Shown: positions 50,439-60,441 of the stretch, piece by piece
Numbering within the stretch: position 1 is the first letter of the stretch
Layout of the letters: every line of letters begins with the position of its first letter
From: Leptotrichia wadei
Lineage (GTDB): Bacteria; Fusobacteriota; Fusobacteriia; Fusobacteriales; Leptotrichiaceae
NCBI RefSeq assembly: GCF_007990545.2
Contig: NZ_AP019829.2
Span: 2,046,001 to 2,110,000, forward strand
DNA length: 64,000 nt
Direction: 5' to 3'
Translations under genes and position numbers: made by a program
Notes under the pieces: model-generated
Seen by the model: the letters and a program-made list of their open reading frames with translations, nothing else
Told to the model about the DNA's origin: nothing
The model's database searches: none

Positions 50439-51626
50439 TTAAAAGTATTTTGTAACATCGAAAAATACAATAATAAGCATTAATACAAGCAAAAATATCA
50501 TTCCAATAAAATGAATCTTTTCTTCAATTTTTTTATTAATTTTAATTCCAAAAAATTCAGGAATTATAAAAATCAATCTTCCTCCATCAAGAGCTGGAAT
50601 TGGCAGCAAGTTCATAATTCCAATATTTATGGAAATTAATATAAATACACCAAGCATAGCAAACAGCCCTCCTTGCCCATAAGCTTCTCCAATGACCTTA
50701 GGAAGCCCTACAGGACCTGTCATCTCCTTCATTGCTACTTTCCCTGTCACAAGCATTTTAACACCATTAAGAGTCATCTTAAAGTAATCTCCAAACATAA
50801 GAAAACTTATTTTTATTCTTTCACCAAATGTTGATTTTTGGCTTAATAAATGTATTCCAAGAATATTTCCTTTAGTTTTTTCACTGTAAGTCAATTTTAT
50901 ATTTTCAGTAATTTCTTTATTGTTTCTCAATATTTTTAAAATAACGTCTTCATTTTTATAATTTTGACTAATTTCTCCAATTTTTTTTGTCATTTCACTC
51001 CAGTTTGCTACATTTTTACTATTAACTGCCAAAATCTTGTCATTTACTTTTAATTTTCCGTTTGCTTTTGAACTTTGCTCAACTTCTCCAACTATTGCCT
51101 GTGAATATTGAGGAGGCACAATTCCTGCAATAGAAAGCATTATGTATAAAGCAATCAAAGCAGAAATAAAATTCATTGCAACTCCTGCAATTAAGACAAT
51201 AAATCTGCTAAATGGAGATTTTGTAAAAAATCCATTTTTCTGAATATTTTCTTGCCTTTTCAATTCTTGCTTCACGGCAGTATCCAATCTTTTTTCCACT
51301 TCACTAATAAATTCTTCATCTTTAATTTCATTCTCATTATTTTTTTCATCTTTCAATTCTTCAATAATTTCATCCATCTTTTCCTTCTTAAATGCTTTCA
51401 AATCAAACTTTTCAGGCTGCATTCCTTCAATATTAACAAATCCTCCCAATGGTAAAATTCTAATTGAGTAAACAGTTTCCTTCTTTTTTACTGAAAAGAT
51501 CCTTGGTCCCATTCCAATTGCAAATTCTGTAACAGGCATTCCAAAATATTTAGCCGTAGCAAAATGCCCTAGTTCATGTATAAATACTATTATTCCTAAA
51601 ATTATTATTGTAAAAATTATTCCCAT
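50439..51626 (-). CDS. rseP: RseP-type site-2 intramembrane metalloprotease
   Basis: A membrane zinc protease that cuts transmembrane anti-sigma factors or signal-peptide remnants. The 395 residues have the HELGH active site at about 17-21 in the first membrane helix. A charged insertion rich in Glu and Lys follows at about 75-125. A PDZ domain (about 185-265) and a last motif PIPALDGGRLIF near 340-351, which supplies the third zinc ligand, complete it. It is preceded by the SepF-YggS-HemW cluster on the same strand with a terminator between. Confidence 0.93.
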   Translation of the reverse strand: MGIIFTIIILGIIVFIHELGHFATAKYFGMPVTEFAIGMGPRIFSVKKKETVYSIRILPLGGFVNIEGMQPEKFDLKAFKKEKMDEIIEELKDEKNNENEIKDEEFISEVEKRLDTAVKQELKRQENIQKNGFFTKSPFSRFIVLIAGVAMNFISALIALYIMLSIAGIVPPQYSQAIVGEVEQSSKANGKLKVNDKILAVNSKNVANWSEMTKKIGEISQNYKNEDVILKILRNNKEITENIKLTYSEKTKGNILGIHLLSQKSTFGERIKISFLMFGDYFKMTLNGVKMLVTGKVAMKEMTGPVGLPKVIGEAYGQGGLFAMLGVFILISINIGIMNLLPIPALDGGRLIFIIPEFFGIKINKKIEEKIHFIGMIFLLVLMLIIVFFDVTKYF

Positions 51627-51663
51627 TATTCACTCTCCATTTTTTATATTTATATTTTTAAAT

Positions 51664-51709
51664 TATTAAAAAATACTGCTTTAAATGAGAAAATCTCAAA
51701 AAAAGCAGT
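51664..51709 (-). terminator. Terminator after sepF
   Basis: Long inverted repeat: ACTGCTTT (51675-51682) with AAAGCAGT (51702-51709), and an inner TGAGA/TCTCA stem. On the minus strand it is followed by ATTTTTTAAT. Confidence 0.75.
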
Positions 51710-51739
51710 TAAATTCCAAAACTTAACTTTTAAATTTGA

Positions 51740-52282
51740 TTATAAGTAAGTACCATCTCCTTCATCTTCTCCTAACGAAGCATCAATATCTTCATAATCA
51801 ATTTCCATCGGAATAGAAGTTAAAACTTTATCTGTAACTTTTGACAAATGTGCACTCATTGCATAAGCAGCTCCGCTTACAAAATCTATTACTCTTTGTC
51901 CCACTTCATATTCTAAAAATTCCAAACTAAATGTTACAATTTTATTTTCTTTTATTGCATCAGCAATTAATCTCGAATCTTCAAAAACTTTTGGTCTAAT
52001 AATCGAGACATTCACTTTAGATGTTGGCATTTTTGTAATTTCCTCCTTTTTTCCTACGCCAAAAAGACTTCCTATTCCTTTTTTTTCTTCTGGCTGTTTT
52101 TCTGATTCTACACGAGTTGTTGTTTTGTGTTGAACTTTAGACTGCTGGTTTTGTTGTGACTGTTCTGTTGTCACTTCTTTTTTTTCATTCTCTGACATTT
52201 CTTCAGATAATTCATCTTCATCCTCATCTTCGATATCATCGCCAAAAAATTCCATTAATTTCCTTTTAAGTCCCAAAAGCAT
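51740..52282 (-). CDS. sepF: Cell division protein SepF
   Basis: SepF links FtsZ to the membrane and the division machinery. The 180-residue protein has an N-terminal amphipathic helix (LLGLKRKLMEFFG), an acidic, Gln-rich linker at about 20-80, and the SepF/DUF552 domain at about 88-170 (VNVSIIRPKVFEDSRLIADAIKENKIVTFSLEFLEYEVGQRVIDFVSGAAYAM). It directly follows the yggS-type gene, a common arrangement in SepF-using bacteria. GGAGGTTATG precedes the start. Its presence fits a lineage with Firmicute-like division proteins. Confidence 0.93.
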   Translation of the reverse strand: MLLGLKRKLMEFFGDDIEDEDEDELSEEMSENEKKEVTTEQSQQNQQSKVQHKTTTRVESEKQPEEKKGIGSLFGVGKKEEITKMPTSKVNVSIIRPKVFEDSRLIADAIKENKIVTFSLEFLEYEVGQRVIDFVSGAAYAMSAHLSKVTDKVLTSIPMEIDYEDIDASLGEDEGDGTYL

Positions 52283-52288
52283 AACCTC

Positions 52289-52972
52289 CTACTTAAATAA
52301 TTTGCTTCCTATTCTAATTATAGTTGCACCATTTTTTAGTGCTTCCACATAATCATTCGACATTCCCATAGAAAGAGTTGTAACATAATCATATTTTTTT
52401 TGATATTCTTCCTTTAGATCTCTCATATTTGAAAAATAACTATTTATCTCTGCTTCACTTGCCTCAAATGGAGCCATTGTCATAAACCCTATTATTTTTA
52501 CATTACTCATAGAAAAATATTTTTCACTATCCTTTTTAAAATCTTCAATATAAACTCCTGTTTTAGATTCTTCCTTTGAAACATTGATTTCAATTAATCC
52601 ATTTATAATTTTGTTATTTTCAATAGCTTTTTTATTTATTTCTTCTAAAAGTTCATAGGAATCAATCGAATGTATTAAATTAACACTACTAATTATATAC
52701 TTTATTTTATTTTTTTGCAACCTTCCAATAAAATCCCATTTAATATTTTTGTATTTTTCACCTGAAAATTCATTTAGCTTGTCTCGATAAAGCTGAGCTC
52801 GATTTTCACCAAAGTAATCATAGCCCATTTCAATTAAAGTTCTATGTTCTTCAACATTAAGATATTTACTTACAAATAGAATTTTAACTTTCTCAGGATA
52901 TGGAGAATATTTTTTTATATCTTCCATAATTTTTCTATAATTTTGTTGAATTTTTACATCATTTAATTCCAT
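52289..52972 (-). CDS. YggS/PLPBP-type pyridoxal-phosphate homeostasis protein
   Basis: The 227-residue single-domain PLP protein has the family block KVKILFVSKYLNVEEHRTLIE near 28-48, with the PLP-binding Lys, IKWDFIGRLQKNKIKYII near 80-97, GLIEINVSKEESKTGVY, and the C-terminal LSMGMSNDYVEALKNGATIIRIGSKLF. It has no enzymatic reaction known but buffers PLP and amino-acid pools. It is 6 bases upstream of sepF, as in many genomes. Confidence 0.93.
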   Translation of the reverse strand: MELNDVKIQQNYRKIMEDIKKYSPYPEKVKILFVSKYLNVEEHRTLIEMGYDYFGENRAQLYRDKLNEFSGEKYKNIKWDFIGRLQKNKIKYIISSVNLIHSIDSYELLEEINKKAIENNKIINGLIEINVSKEESKTGVYIEDFKKDSEKYFSMSNVKIIGFMTMAPFEASEAEINSYFSNMRDLKEEYQKKYDYVTTLSMGMSNDYVEALKNGATIIRIGSKLFK

Positions 52973-53098
52973 TTCTGCTCCTTACTGTTTTGATTTGTTG
53001 TATTTGAGATATATTTGGAAATCTTTCATGTAATTATGTATGATTTTCTATAAGAACAAATATGATATTTTTACAATTATATTATTATAACCTTTTTT

Positions 53099-54364
53099 TT
53101 AAATAAATTCAACAAATACATTATTTGCTAGCAACATTCCTTTTTTTGTTAAACGAATTCTTGTTTCATAAAAATTTTTTGCTAAGTTTTTATCAAAACA
53201 TTCATTTTTTTCAAATTCTTTATTTTTTTTATTAATAAAATTATCTTTTTCTATAATAAATTTTTCAAGTAACCCATTTTCTATAAGTTTCTCAATTTTC
53301 TCATCTTCAAAATACTCAATTCCTTCTTGAATGAGCCGAAGTCCCAACATTTTTTTTAACTTCTCACTTTCAACTTCATCCACAATCTCAATCGTATTTT
53401 CATCAATCGGCAAATTTTTTTCATCAATCAAATTATAGTACTTTTCAAAAGTCCGTATATTACTATAGCGATTGTTATCAAAATAACTAGCTGCACTCAT
53501 TCCAACACCAACAAACTTCTGATTTTGCCAATATTTTAAATTATGTCTTCCAGCATTTTTCTGCAATTTTTTTAAATCTTCAAAATTTGTCATTTCATAA
53601 ATTTCGACATCTTTGTCATCAATTCTTGCAAAATTAGAGATTTCATACTGACAATATCCATTTTTCTCAAAAAAATCAATAATTTTTTCATACATTAAAG
53701 CTTCTAAATCCTGATCAATCTCAGATAAAATACCCTTTTGCAATTTACTCCAAAAGACGGTCCCTTCTTCCCAGATAAGCGAATAAATTGACACATTTTC
53801 AGGCTTTAATTCCTGTAAAATATTAAGATCCCTTTGCAAATCCTCAATACTTTGATTAGGAATCCCAAACATCAAATCTACTGTAATATTTAAAAACCCA
53901 GCTTTTCTTGCCATTTTATAAATATTTACTGCATCTTTAGAACTGTGCTGCCTTCCAATAAATTTTAAAACATGATCCTGAAAACTCTGAATCCCAATAC
54001 TTAACCTATTTATCCCAATTTTTCGAAATTTTTTCAGCTTTTCAAAAGTCATATCCGTTGGATTTAATTCTAGTGTAATTTCAGCATTTTCAGACCAATC
54101 AAGTTCATTCAATATTTCATTTATCATTTCAGTAGGTAATAGCGAAGGCGTTCCTCCGCCAAAATAAATTGTATCATATTTAATTTTTGGATACATTCTA
54201 ATCTCTTTAATCAAATAATCCGTATATTTTCTATATTCCTTTTCCATTCTTATAAATGTGCAAAAGTCACAATATTCACATTTTTTACTACAAAATGGAA
54301 TATGAATATATATTGCATCAACATTTTTTCCTTTTGATGCTTTAATATTTTTTGTTTCAATCAT
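53099..54364 (-). CDS. hemW: HemW-like radical SAM protein (coproporphyrinogen III oxidase-related)
   Basis: The 421-residue protein has the radical-SAM cluster motif FCSKKCEYCDFC at about 25-36, the YFGGGTPSLLP segment near 68-78, and FGIPNQSIEDLQRDL near 165-180, then a C-terminal HemN-like domain (about 335-415). The cluster CxxxCxYC fits HemW, a heme chaperone, rather than a true HemN oxidase, and no other heme-synthesis genes are in view. Start ATG at 54364. The upstream gap contains a candidate structured RNA on the opposite strand. Confidence 0.9.
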   Translation of the reverse strand: MIETKNIKASKGKNVDAIYIHIPFCSKKCEYCDFCTFIRMEKEYRKYTDYLIKEIRMYPKIKYDTIYFGGGTPSLLPTEMINEILNELDWSENAEITLELNPTDMTFEKLKKFRKIGINRLSIGIQSFQDHVLKFIGRQHSSKDAVNIYKMARKAGFLNITVDLMFGIPNQSIEDLQRDLNILQELKPENVSIYSLIWEEGTVFWSKLQKGILSEIDQDLEALMYEKIIDFFEKNGYCQYEISNFARIDDKDVEIYEMTNFEDLKKLQKNAGRHNLKYWQNQKFVGVGMSAASYFDNNRYSNIRTFEKYYNLIDEKNLPIDENTIEIVDEVESEKLKKMLGLRLIQEGIEYFEDEKIEKLIENGLLEKFIIEKDNFINKKNKEFEKNECFDKNLAKNFYETRIRLTKKGMLLANNVFVEFI

Positions 54365-54490
54365 TATTTTTTACCTTTTTTTAAATTGCTCACTATATTT
54401 TACCACATAAAAGATGTGATTTCAAACTTTTTATTGTACTTAATTATACAATACACTCCTAAAATTTTTCCAACTTTTTTAAAAGAATAT

Positions 54491-54519
54491 TTGACATTTT
54501 TTCATATAACAGTTATAAT
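54491..54519 (+). promoter_or_regulatory. Consensus promoter of the candidate structured RNA
   Basis: TTGACA (54491-54496), exactly 17 bases, TATAAT (54514-54519). It matches the sigma-70 consensus at every position and points away from hemW. No protein gene follows. Confidence 0.8.
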
Positions 54520-54525
54520 ATTTAA

Positions 54526-54771
54526 GAAGCAAAAGTACAAATCAAATAAATATTGAATATATAATAAATTTCTGGTCTATACGCCACTAACATCGAATTT
54601 TTGGGCTTTACTCTTTTTTTATGGGGTTATCCCTTTGTAAATTGTCTCAGGAAAATCACGACTACTTCAAGTTTTGTACGGATTCTGTACGATTTATAAA
54701 TATGACTACCACCTGTAACATTTTGCAGGCAACCAAAAATTAAGTTAGAACGGTAGATCGGATTTTTTTTA
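54526..54771 (+). ncRNA. Candidate structured non-coding RNA, about 245 nt
   Basis: The segment between hemW and tgt is richer in G and C than the spacers around it and holds no ORF. It follows a perfect promoter. Possible local stems are GGGGUUAUCCC (54623-54633), UUGUAC/GUACGA (54674-54692), and CCUGUAA/UUGCAGG (54712-54729). Bases 54571-54579 can pair with 54755-54763 (nine pairs, two G-U) to close the whole RNA, followed by T8. The closing-stem layout recalls 6S RNA, but I cannot match the conserved bubble, so the class is left open. It is not tmRNA, SRP or RNase P RNA by visible motifs. Confidence 0.6.
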
Positions 54772-54867
54772 TTTAAAATGTTAAAGTTATTGCGAGCGAA
54801 ATATTGGTTATGCCTTCTACTCTTTCAAATTATTTCATAAAAATCTCTTTATTCCATATAAAATTTT

Positions 54868-54900
54868 AAAAAAATTGCAAGGTTATTATTCCCTGCATTT
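54868..54900 (-). terminator. Bidirectional terminator after tgt
   Basis: TGCAAGG (54876-54882) and CCCTGCA (54891-54897) arms have a T/A tract on both sides (T7 on the plus strand, T7 on the minus strand). It ends tgt and could also stop transcription from the candidate RNA on the other strand. Confidence 0.75.
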
Positions 54901-54907
54901 TTTTATT

Positions 54908-56104
<1,197 letters not shown>

Positions 56105-56191
56105 CTAAATTTATTTTTTATTAATTTGAAAAGTTTATAAAATACAATTTAATACAGTATTTTTTTAATGCATAACTTTAAAAAAAATTTG

Positions 56192-57859
56192 TTATAATCC
56201 TACAATTTCCCAATTATTATGACTTTTCCCTTCTATCACCCCATTTTTTACATTTCGTATATAGTCAATCATCATATTTTGAATAGTTCCATCAATTTCT
56301 CCAATTTTTTCCTTAGATGCCCATAATACTGGGATTTTCTGCCCATCAAAAATTCCGCCCTTTCTTGCCAGCTGCTCAAATCTGTAAGCATTCATTCCAA
56401 CTTTCAGTTCCATTTCAGAAGTTATCTCTTTTCCATTTACAAGCATTAAATTGGTAATTTTATTGCCTTTTTCATTTCTCAAGTCAATTTTATACTTCAC
56501 TCCACCAAAAATATCAAAAGTCACATATTTTCTTCCAGCACGTTCACTATTATACCGATATTTCGTATCTCCAGGCTGTATCGTGTCAAAATAGTCAGCA
56601 GCCCATTCCATATAATCTTTCAGTTGCTTTCCTGTCATTTTATATATTGTAACATCTCCGCCCGCATATCTGTAATTGTAAACTATGTCCTTTCTCCTGA
56701 TTTCCCCCTTATTAAGCCTTACATTTTCATAATTATATGCAAATGAAACCACATCTGCTCCGCTATAATAAAGTTCTACATCCGTTATAAACGAAGACAG
56801 CCCAGTATCTTTGGCAAAAGCTGCCGACACACCGTGAAATTTCCCTTTTGGCACCATATCATTTAAAGTTTCGCCCACTTTTTCATTTGCAATTTTACAA
56901 AGTCTGTTATGAAAAGGCTTGTAAATTTTTTCTATTTCTGGATCAGGCTCCTCATCTTTTACAGGAACAGTTGTCGAATCCTTGCTTATTAAACTGATTT
57001 TCCCATTTTCAATTTCAAATTTTAAATCGACTTCTGAAACAAAAGTGCCGTATCTATGCGGCTCTGTAATTAAAACACCGTTAATTATTTCCTTTGGAAC
57101 ATTCTGATGCATGTGCCCCGCAACAATTACATCTATTTCAGGTACAGCATTTGCCAAATCTCTCACTCCAGTTTCTGGAATGTTATTTTCATTTTCAATT
57201 CCCATGTGAGCAACTACGACAATCGCATTTGCCCCTTCAGATTTTAATTTTTCTATTTGCCTTCTAGTTTCATTTATAGGCGATACAAAGTAAAAATCCT
57301 TCAAGTAGCCTGTATCTTCTTCAAACTGTGCCGACATTGGAGTTGACAATCCAATAACTCCTATTTTTATGCCATCTCTTTCAATGATTACAGAAGCATT
57401 TAAATATCTTTTTTTATTTTTTGAAAAATTAGTGTCATTTTCGGCATTTTCATTGTAATATAAATTAGCTGCCAATTTATTAAATTTCATATCCCTTAAA
57501 ATATTTGACAAAGTTGGCATTCCAAAGTTAAATTCGTGATTTCCAGGTACAAAGACATCATATCCCACGTAATTTAAAATTTGTGGTACAGGATGCTTTG
57601 GAACCATCGCAAATTTTTCTATCCAGTTATCCTGTATCGCATCCCCAACTTCCACTAAAATCACATTTTTATTTTCTTTCCTAATTTTTTTTATCAATGT
57701 TGAAATCTGCGCATAAGAGCCTGACCTGTCCTCCTCATCTGCCCCATAGTTCCAAGCCAGTACTCTTCCATGTACATCACTTGTTCCAAGTATTTTTATA
57801 TTCACTTCCCTTTTATTTTCTTTTTTTTCTAAGCAAGCATCAATATTTTTCATTGACAT
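56192..57859 (-). CDS. Cytoplasmic 5'-nucleotidase-type metallophosphatase
   Basis: A two-domain calcineurin-like phosphoesterase plus 5'-nucleotidase C-terminal domain, 555 residues. The metal-binding set is in LGTSDVHGRVL near 23-33, VEVGDAIQDNW, PGNHEFNFG and AGHMHQNVP, and the C-terminal domain has YNYRYAGGDVTIYKMTGKQLKDYMEW. There is no signal peptide, so unlike the nucleotidase at 61650 it should act inside the cell, on nucleotides or cyclic nucleotides. It starts 6 bases after the MazG-like gene frame ends, so they are cotranscribed. Substrate cannot be fixed. Confidence 0.9.
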   Translation of the reverse strand: MSMKNIDACLEKKENKREVNIKILGTSDVHGRVLAWNYGADEEDRSGSYAQISTLIKKIRKENKNVILVEVGDAIQDNWIEKFAMVPKHPVPQILNYVGYDVFVPGNHEFNFGMPTLSNILRDMKFNKLAANLYYNENAENDTNFSKNKKRYLNASVIIERDGIKIGVIGLSTPMSAQFEEDTGYLKDFYFVSPINETRRQIEKLKSEGANAIVVVAHMGIENENNIPETGVRDLANAVPEIDVIVAGHMHQNVPKEIINGVLITEPHRYGTFVSEVDLKFEIENGKISLISKDSTTVPVKDEEPDPEIEKIYKPFHNRLCKIANEKVGETLNDMVPKGKFHGVSAAFAKDTGLSSFITDVELYYSGADVVSFAYNYENVRLNKGEIRRKDIVYNYRYAGGDVTIYKMTGKQLKDYMEWAADYFDTIQPGDTKYRYNSERAGRKYVTFDIFGGVKYKIDLRNEKGNKITNLMLVNGKEITSEMELKVGMNAYRFEQLARKGGIFDGQKIPVLWASKEKIGEIDGTIQNMMIDYIRNVKNGVIEGKSHNNWEIVGL

Positions 57860-57864
57860 AATTT

Positions 57865-58284
57865 CTATTTTCCCTCTTCTTTTTTATTTTTTTTATTTTC
57901 CATTATATTTTTCCATTTTTCCCGAGCTTCATAAATTGAAAATTCCCTTCCATATTTCACTTTATTCAATTCATCCTTTATGTAAAAGATTTTTTCCAAA
58001 TCAATCCCATAGTCATTCGCAATCGCAATAACATAATAAAAAACATCAAACACTTCCTCCTCAATCGTTCCCTTTATATTTTTCCCATCAAATCTCACAT
58101 TTTTCCTAATATTTTCAGCCAGTTCCCCAAACTCCTCAATTAATTTTAAAACTAATCTTTGTCCATTTTCTCTTTTTTGCTGCGATTTTTCCTTATCTCT
58201 ACTTTCATCTAAAGTCCCTTTTTCTATTCTTTTAATCAGATATTGGACTTCCTTAAGTGTCATATCTTCAGCATTACTTTTCAT
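57865..58284 (-). CDS. MazG-like nucleotide pyrophosphohydrolase
   Basis: The 139-residue protein has the MazG/dUTPase-like helical core: LVLKLIEEFGELAENIRKNVRF near 47-68 with the metal-binding Glu-x-x-Glu pattern, and TIEEEVFDVFYYVIAIANDYGIDLE near 76-100. A charged C-terminus follows. It would hydrolyse nucleoside triphosphates, probably damaged or non-canonical ones. It overlaps no neighbour and is placed between a metallophosphatase and nadC, all on the minus strand. Whether it acts on NAD-related nucleotides is not known. Confidence 0.8.
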   Translation of the reverse strand: MKSNAEDMTLKEVQYLIKRIEKGTLDESRDKEKSQQKRENGQRLVLKLIEEFGELAENIRKNVRFDGKNIKGTIEEEVFDVFYYVIAIANDYGIDLEKIFYIKDELNKVKYGREFSIYEAREKWKNIMENKKNKKEEGK

Positions 58285-58306
58285 AAAAATTTATCCCCTT
58301 TCTTTC

Positions 58307-59161
58307 TTATTCTATATACCTCAAATTTTTTAGACTTAAATCTAAAATTTTAGCTGAATGTGTTATAGCTCCACTTGAAACATAGTCAATCTCCAATCCT
58401 TTAAAGCGATTTATATTATTAATGTCTATATTTCCAGAACATTCTATTATAGCTTTCTTTCCTATAACTTTTATGGCCTTTTTGATAGTTTCTATACCCA
58501 TATTGTCAAGCATAATTATATCTGCCCCAGCTCTAACTGCCTCTTCCACCCCTTCTAAATCTTCAACTTCTATTTCAATTTTTTTAATAAAAGGAGAATA
58601 TTCTCTAGCAAGTTTTATAGCTTTTGTTATTGAACCAGCGGCACTTATATGATTGTCTTTTAGCATTATCGCATCAGAAAGATTATATCTGTGGTTATAC
58701 CCTCCACCAGCTACAACTGCGTACTTTTCAAATATTCTCATATTCGGAACAGTTTTTCTTGTATCTAGTAAACATATGTTCTTATCGTCCAGTGCTTCTA
58801 TCATTTTTTTTGTATAAGTTGCAATTCCACTCATTCTTTGCAAATAATTTAAAGCTACTCTTTCAGAAGAAAGCAATGCTTTTACATCATCTCTTATCTT
58901 TAGTATCAGATCTTTTTTAAAAACTTCATCCCCATCCTTTTTATATTCAGTAAAAACAGGAGAACCATTTAACTCAAAAACTCTTTTAAATACATCAAGT
59001 CCCGCTAAAATACCTTCTCCCTTGGAATATAAAGAAATTTCCGCCAGTCTATCATCCTTATAAATTGCATTTGTACTTACATCTTCTGAAGTAATATCCT
59101 CTTTTAATGCTAATTTGATTGAATTATCCATTTGAAATTTATCTATTTTTCTCAAACTCAT
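58307..59161 (-). CDS. nadC: Nicotinate-nucleotide pyrophosphorylase (carboxylating)
   Basis: NadC converts quinolinate and PRPP to nicotinate mononucleotide, the third step of de novo NAD synthesis. The 284-residue protein has LALKEDITSEDVSTNAI near 17-33, RVALNYLQRMSGIATYT near 101-117, LLDTRKTVPNMRIFEKYAVVAGGGYNHR near 132-159, and the AVRAGADIIMLDNMG and GAITHSAK blocks. Start overlaps the end of nadB by 23 bases, so translation is coupled in the nadA-nadB-nadC operon. Confidence 0.96.
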   Translation of the reverse strand: MSLRKIDKFQMDNSIKLALKEDITSEDVSTNAIYKDDRLAEISLYSKGEGILAGLDVFKRVFELNGSPVFTEYKKDGDEVFKKDLILKIRDDVKALLSSERVALNYLQRMSGIATYTKKMIEALDDKNICLLDTRKTVPNMRIFEKYAVVAGGGYNHRYNLSDAIMLKDNHISAAGSITKAIKLAREYSPFIKKIEIEVEDLEGVEEAVRAGADIIMLDNMGIETIKKAIKVIGKKAIIECSGNIDINNINRFKGLEIDYVSSGAITHSAKILDLSLKNLRYIE

Positions 59162-60440
59162 CTTCTTTTATCCTTTGCTCTATAATATTTTTATTTTCTT
59201 TTATTTTATTTTCTATTTCAAAAACTTCTTTTTCAATATTTTTAAATGCATTATCTGCTGTCACATTATTATAATTAGAGACGTTATTTTCAGCATTAAT
59301 CGAATGGGCTGCTCTTTTTCCAAACACAACACTTTCTAATAATGAATTGCTTGCAAGCCTGTTTTGCCCATGAACACCCGTACAGGCAACTTCACCAACA
59401 GCATACAAATTTTTCATTGAAGTTTTTGAATCCATATTAACCTTGATTCCTCCCATTGTATAATGCTGAGCAGGAACTACTGGAACTTTATCTTTCAATA
59501 CATTTATATCTTTTTTTATTAATTGTTTATAAATATTTGGAAATCTTTTTTCAATATCTAATTTTATTGTGCTAAAATCCAACCATTCATATTCAGATTT
59601 GTCTTTTTTCATTTCTTCCAGTATTGCTCTCGTAACTTCATCCCTAGGTTTTAACTCATCTGTAAATCTTTGAAATTTCTGATTTAAAAGCACCGCTCCT
59701 TCCCCTCTTACTGATTCCGAAATCAAAAATTTCCTTTCATTATCTTTTGTATAAAATGTCGTTGGATGTATTTGAACATATGAAATATCCTTTAATTCTA
59801 TATTATGTCTGATAGCTGCCGCTATCCCATCTCCTCTTATATGAGAAAAATTTGTAGTATTCTTATATATTCCGCCTATCCCTCCTGTTGCTAAAACTGT
59901 GAATTTAGATTTTATGGAAAATATCTCTTTATTTTTGACTACAATACCAAAACAATTATTATTTTCTTCAATTATATCTAAAAATTCGCAATTTTCTATT
60001 ATTTTTATGTTCTTTTTTTCCAAAACTTTTTTTATAAGGCTTTCCATTATGTACTTACCAGTTCGATCTTCACAATATAAAATTCTAAATTTTCTATGTC
60101 CTCCTTCTCTTGTATAAAAAAGACCTTTTTTATCACCTGTAAATTTTACTCCCATTTCAATCAAAGTCTTTACAGCTTCTTCTGATTCATCAACTAATAT
60201 TTCGACTGCTTTTCTGTCATTTTTATAATGACCTGCAATTAAAGTATCTTCAATATAGTCTTCTCTATCCTCTTTTCCCCTGCAAACAGATATTCCACCC
60301 TGTGCAAGATAAGAATTACTGTCTTTAAGCTCCTTTTTTGTTATTAAGCATATATTTATACTGTCATCTAATGTCAAAGCACAAATCAATGCTGCAACTC
60401 CAGAACCAATTATAACCACATCGTAATTTTCAGCTTTCAT
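59139..60440 (-). CDS. nadB: L-aspartate oxidase
   Basis: NadB oxidises L-aspartate to iminoaspartate with FAD, the first step of de novo NAD synthesis. The 433 residues have the FAD-binding motif VVIIGSGVAALICALTL at about 9-25, SNSYLAQGGISV near 41-52, VLATGGIGGIYKNTTN, and the active-site block VRGEGAVLLNQKFQRFTDELKPRDEVTRAI. The chain is shorter than the roughly 540 residues of E. coli NadB because the C-terminal helical domain is small, a variation also seen in low-GC bacteria. It follows nadA by one base and overlaps nadC. Confidence 0.95.
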   Translation of the reverse strand: MKAENYDVVIIGSGVAALICALTLDDSINICLITKKELKDSNSYLAQGGISVCRGKEDREDYIEDTLIAGHYKNDRKAVEILVDESEEAVKTLIEMGVKFTGDKKGLFYTREGGHRKFRILYCEDRTGKYIMESLIKKVLEKKNIKIIENCEFLDIIEENNNCFGIVVKNKEIFSIKSKFTVLATGGIGGIYKNTTNFSHIRGDGIAAAIRHNIELKDISYVQIHPTTFYTKDNERKFLISESVRGEGAVLLNQKFQRFTDELKPRDEVTRAILEEMKKDKSEYEWLDFSTIKLDIEKRFPNIYKQLIKKDINVLKDKVPVVPAQHYTMGGIKVNMDSKTSMKNLYAVGEVACTGVHGQNRLASNSLLESVVFGKRAAHSINAENNVSNYNNVTADNAFKNIEKEVFEIENKIKENKNIIEQRIKEDEFEKNR

Positions 60441-60441
60441 T

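Noticed and set aside
54526-54771. tmRNA, SRP RNA or RNase P RNA
   Set aside because: No tRNA-like 3' end or tag peptide, no SRP GGAAG-type loop and no RNase P conserved blocks. Kept as an unclassified RNA.
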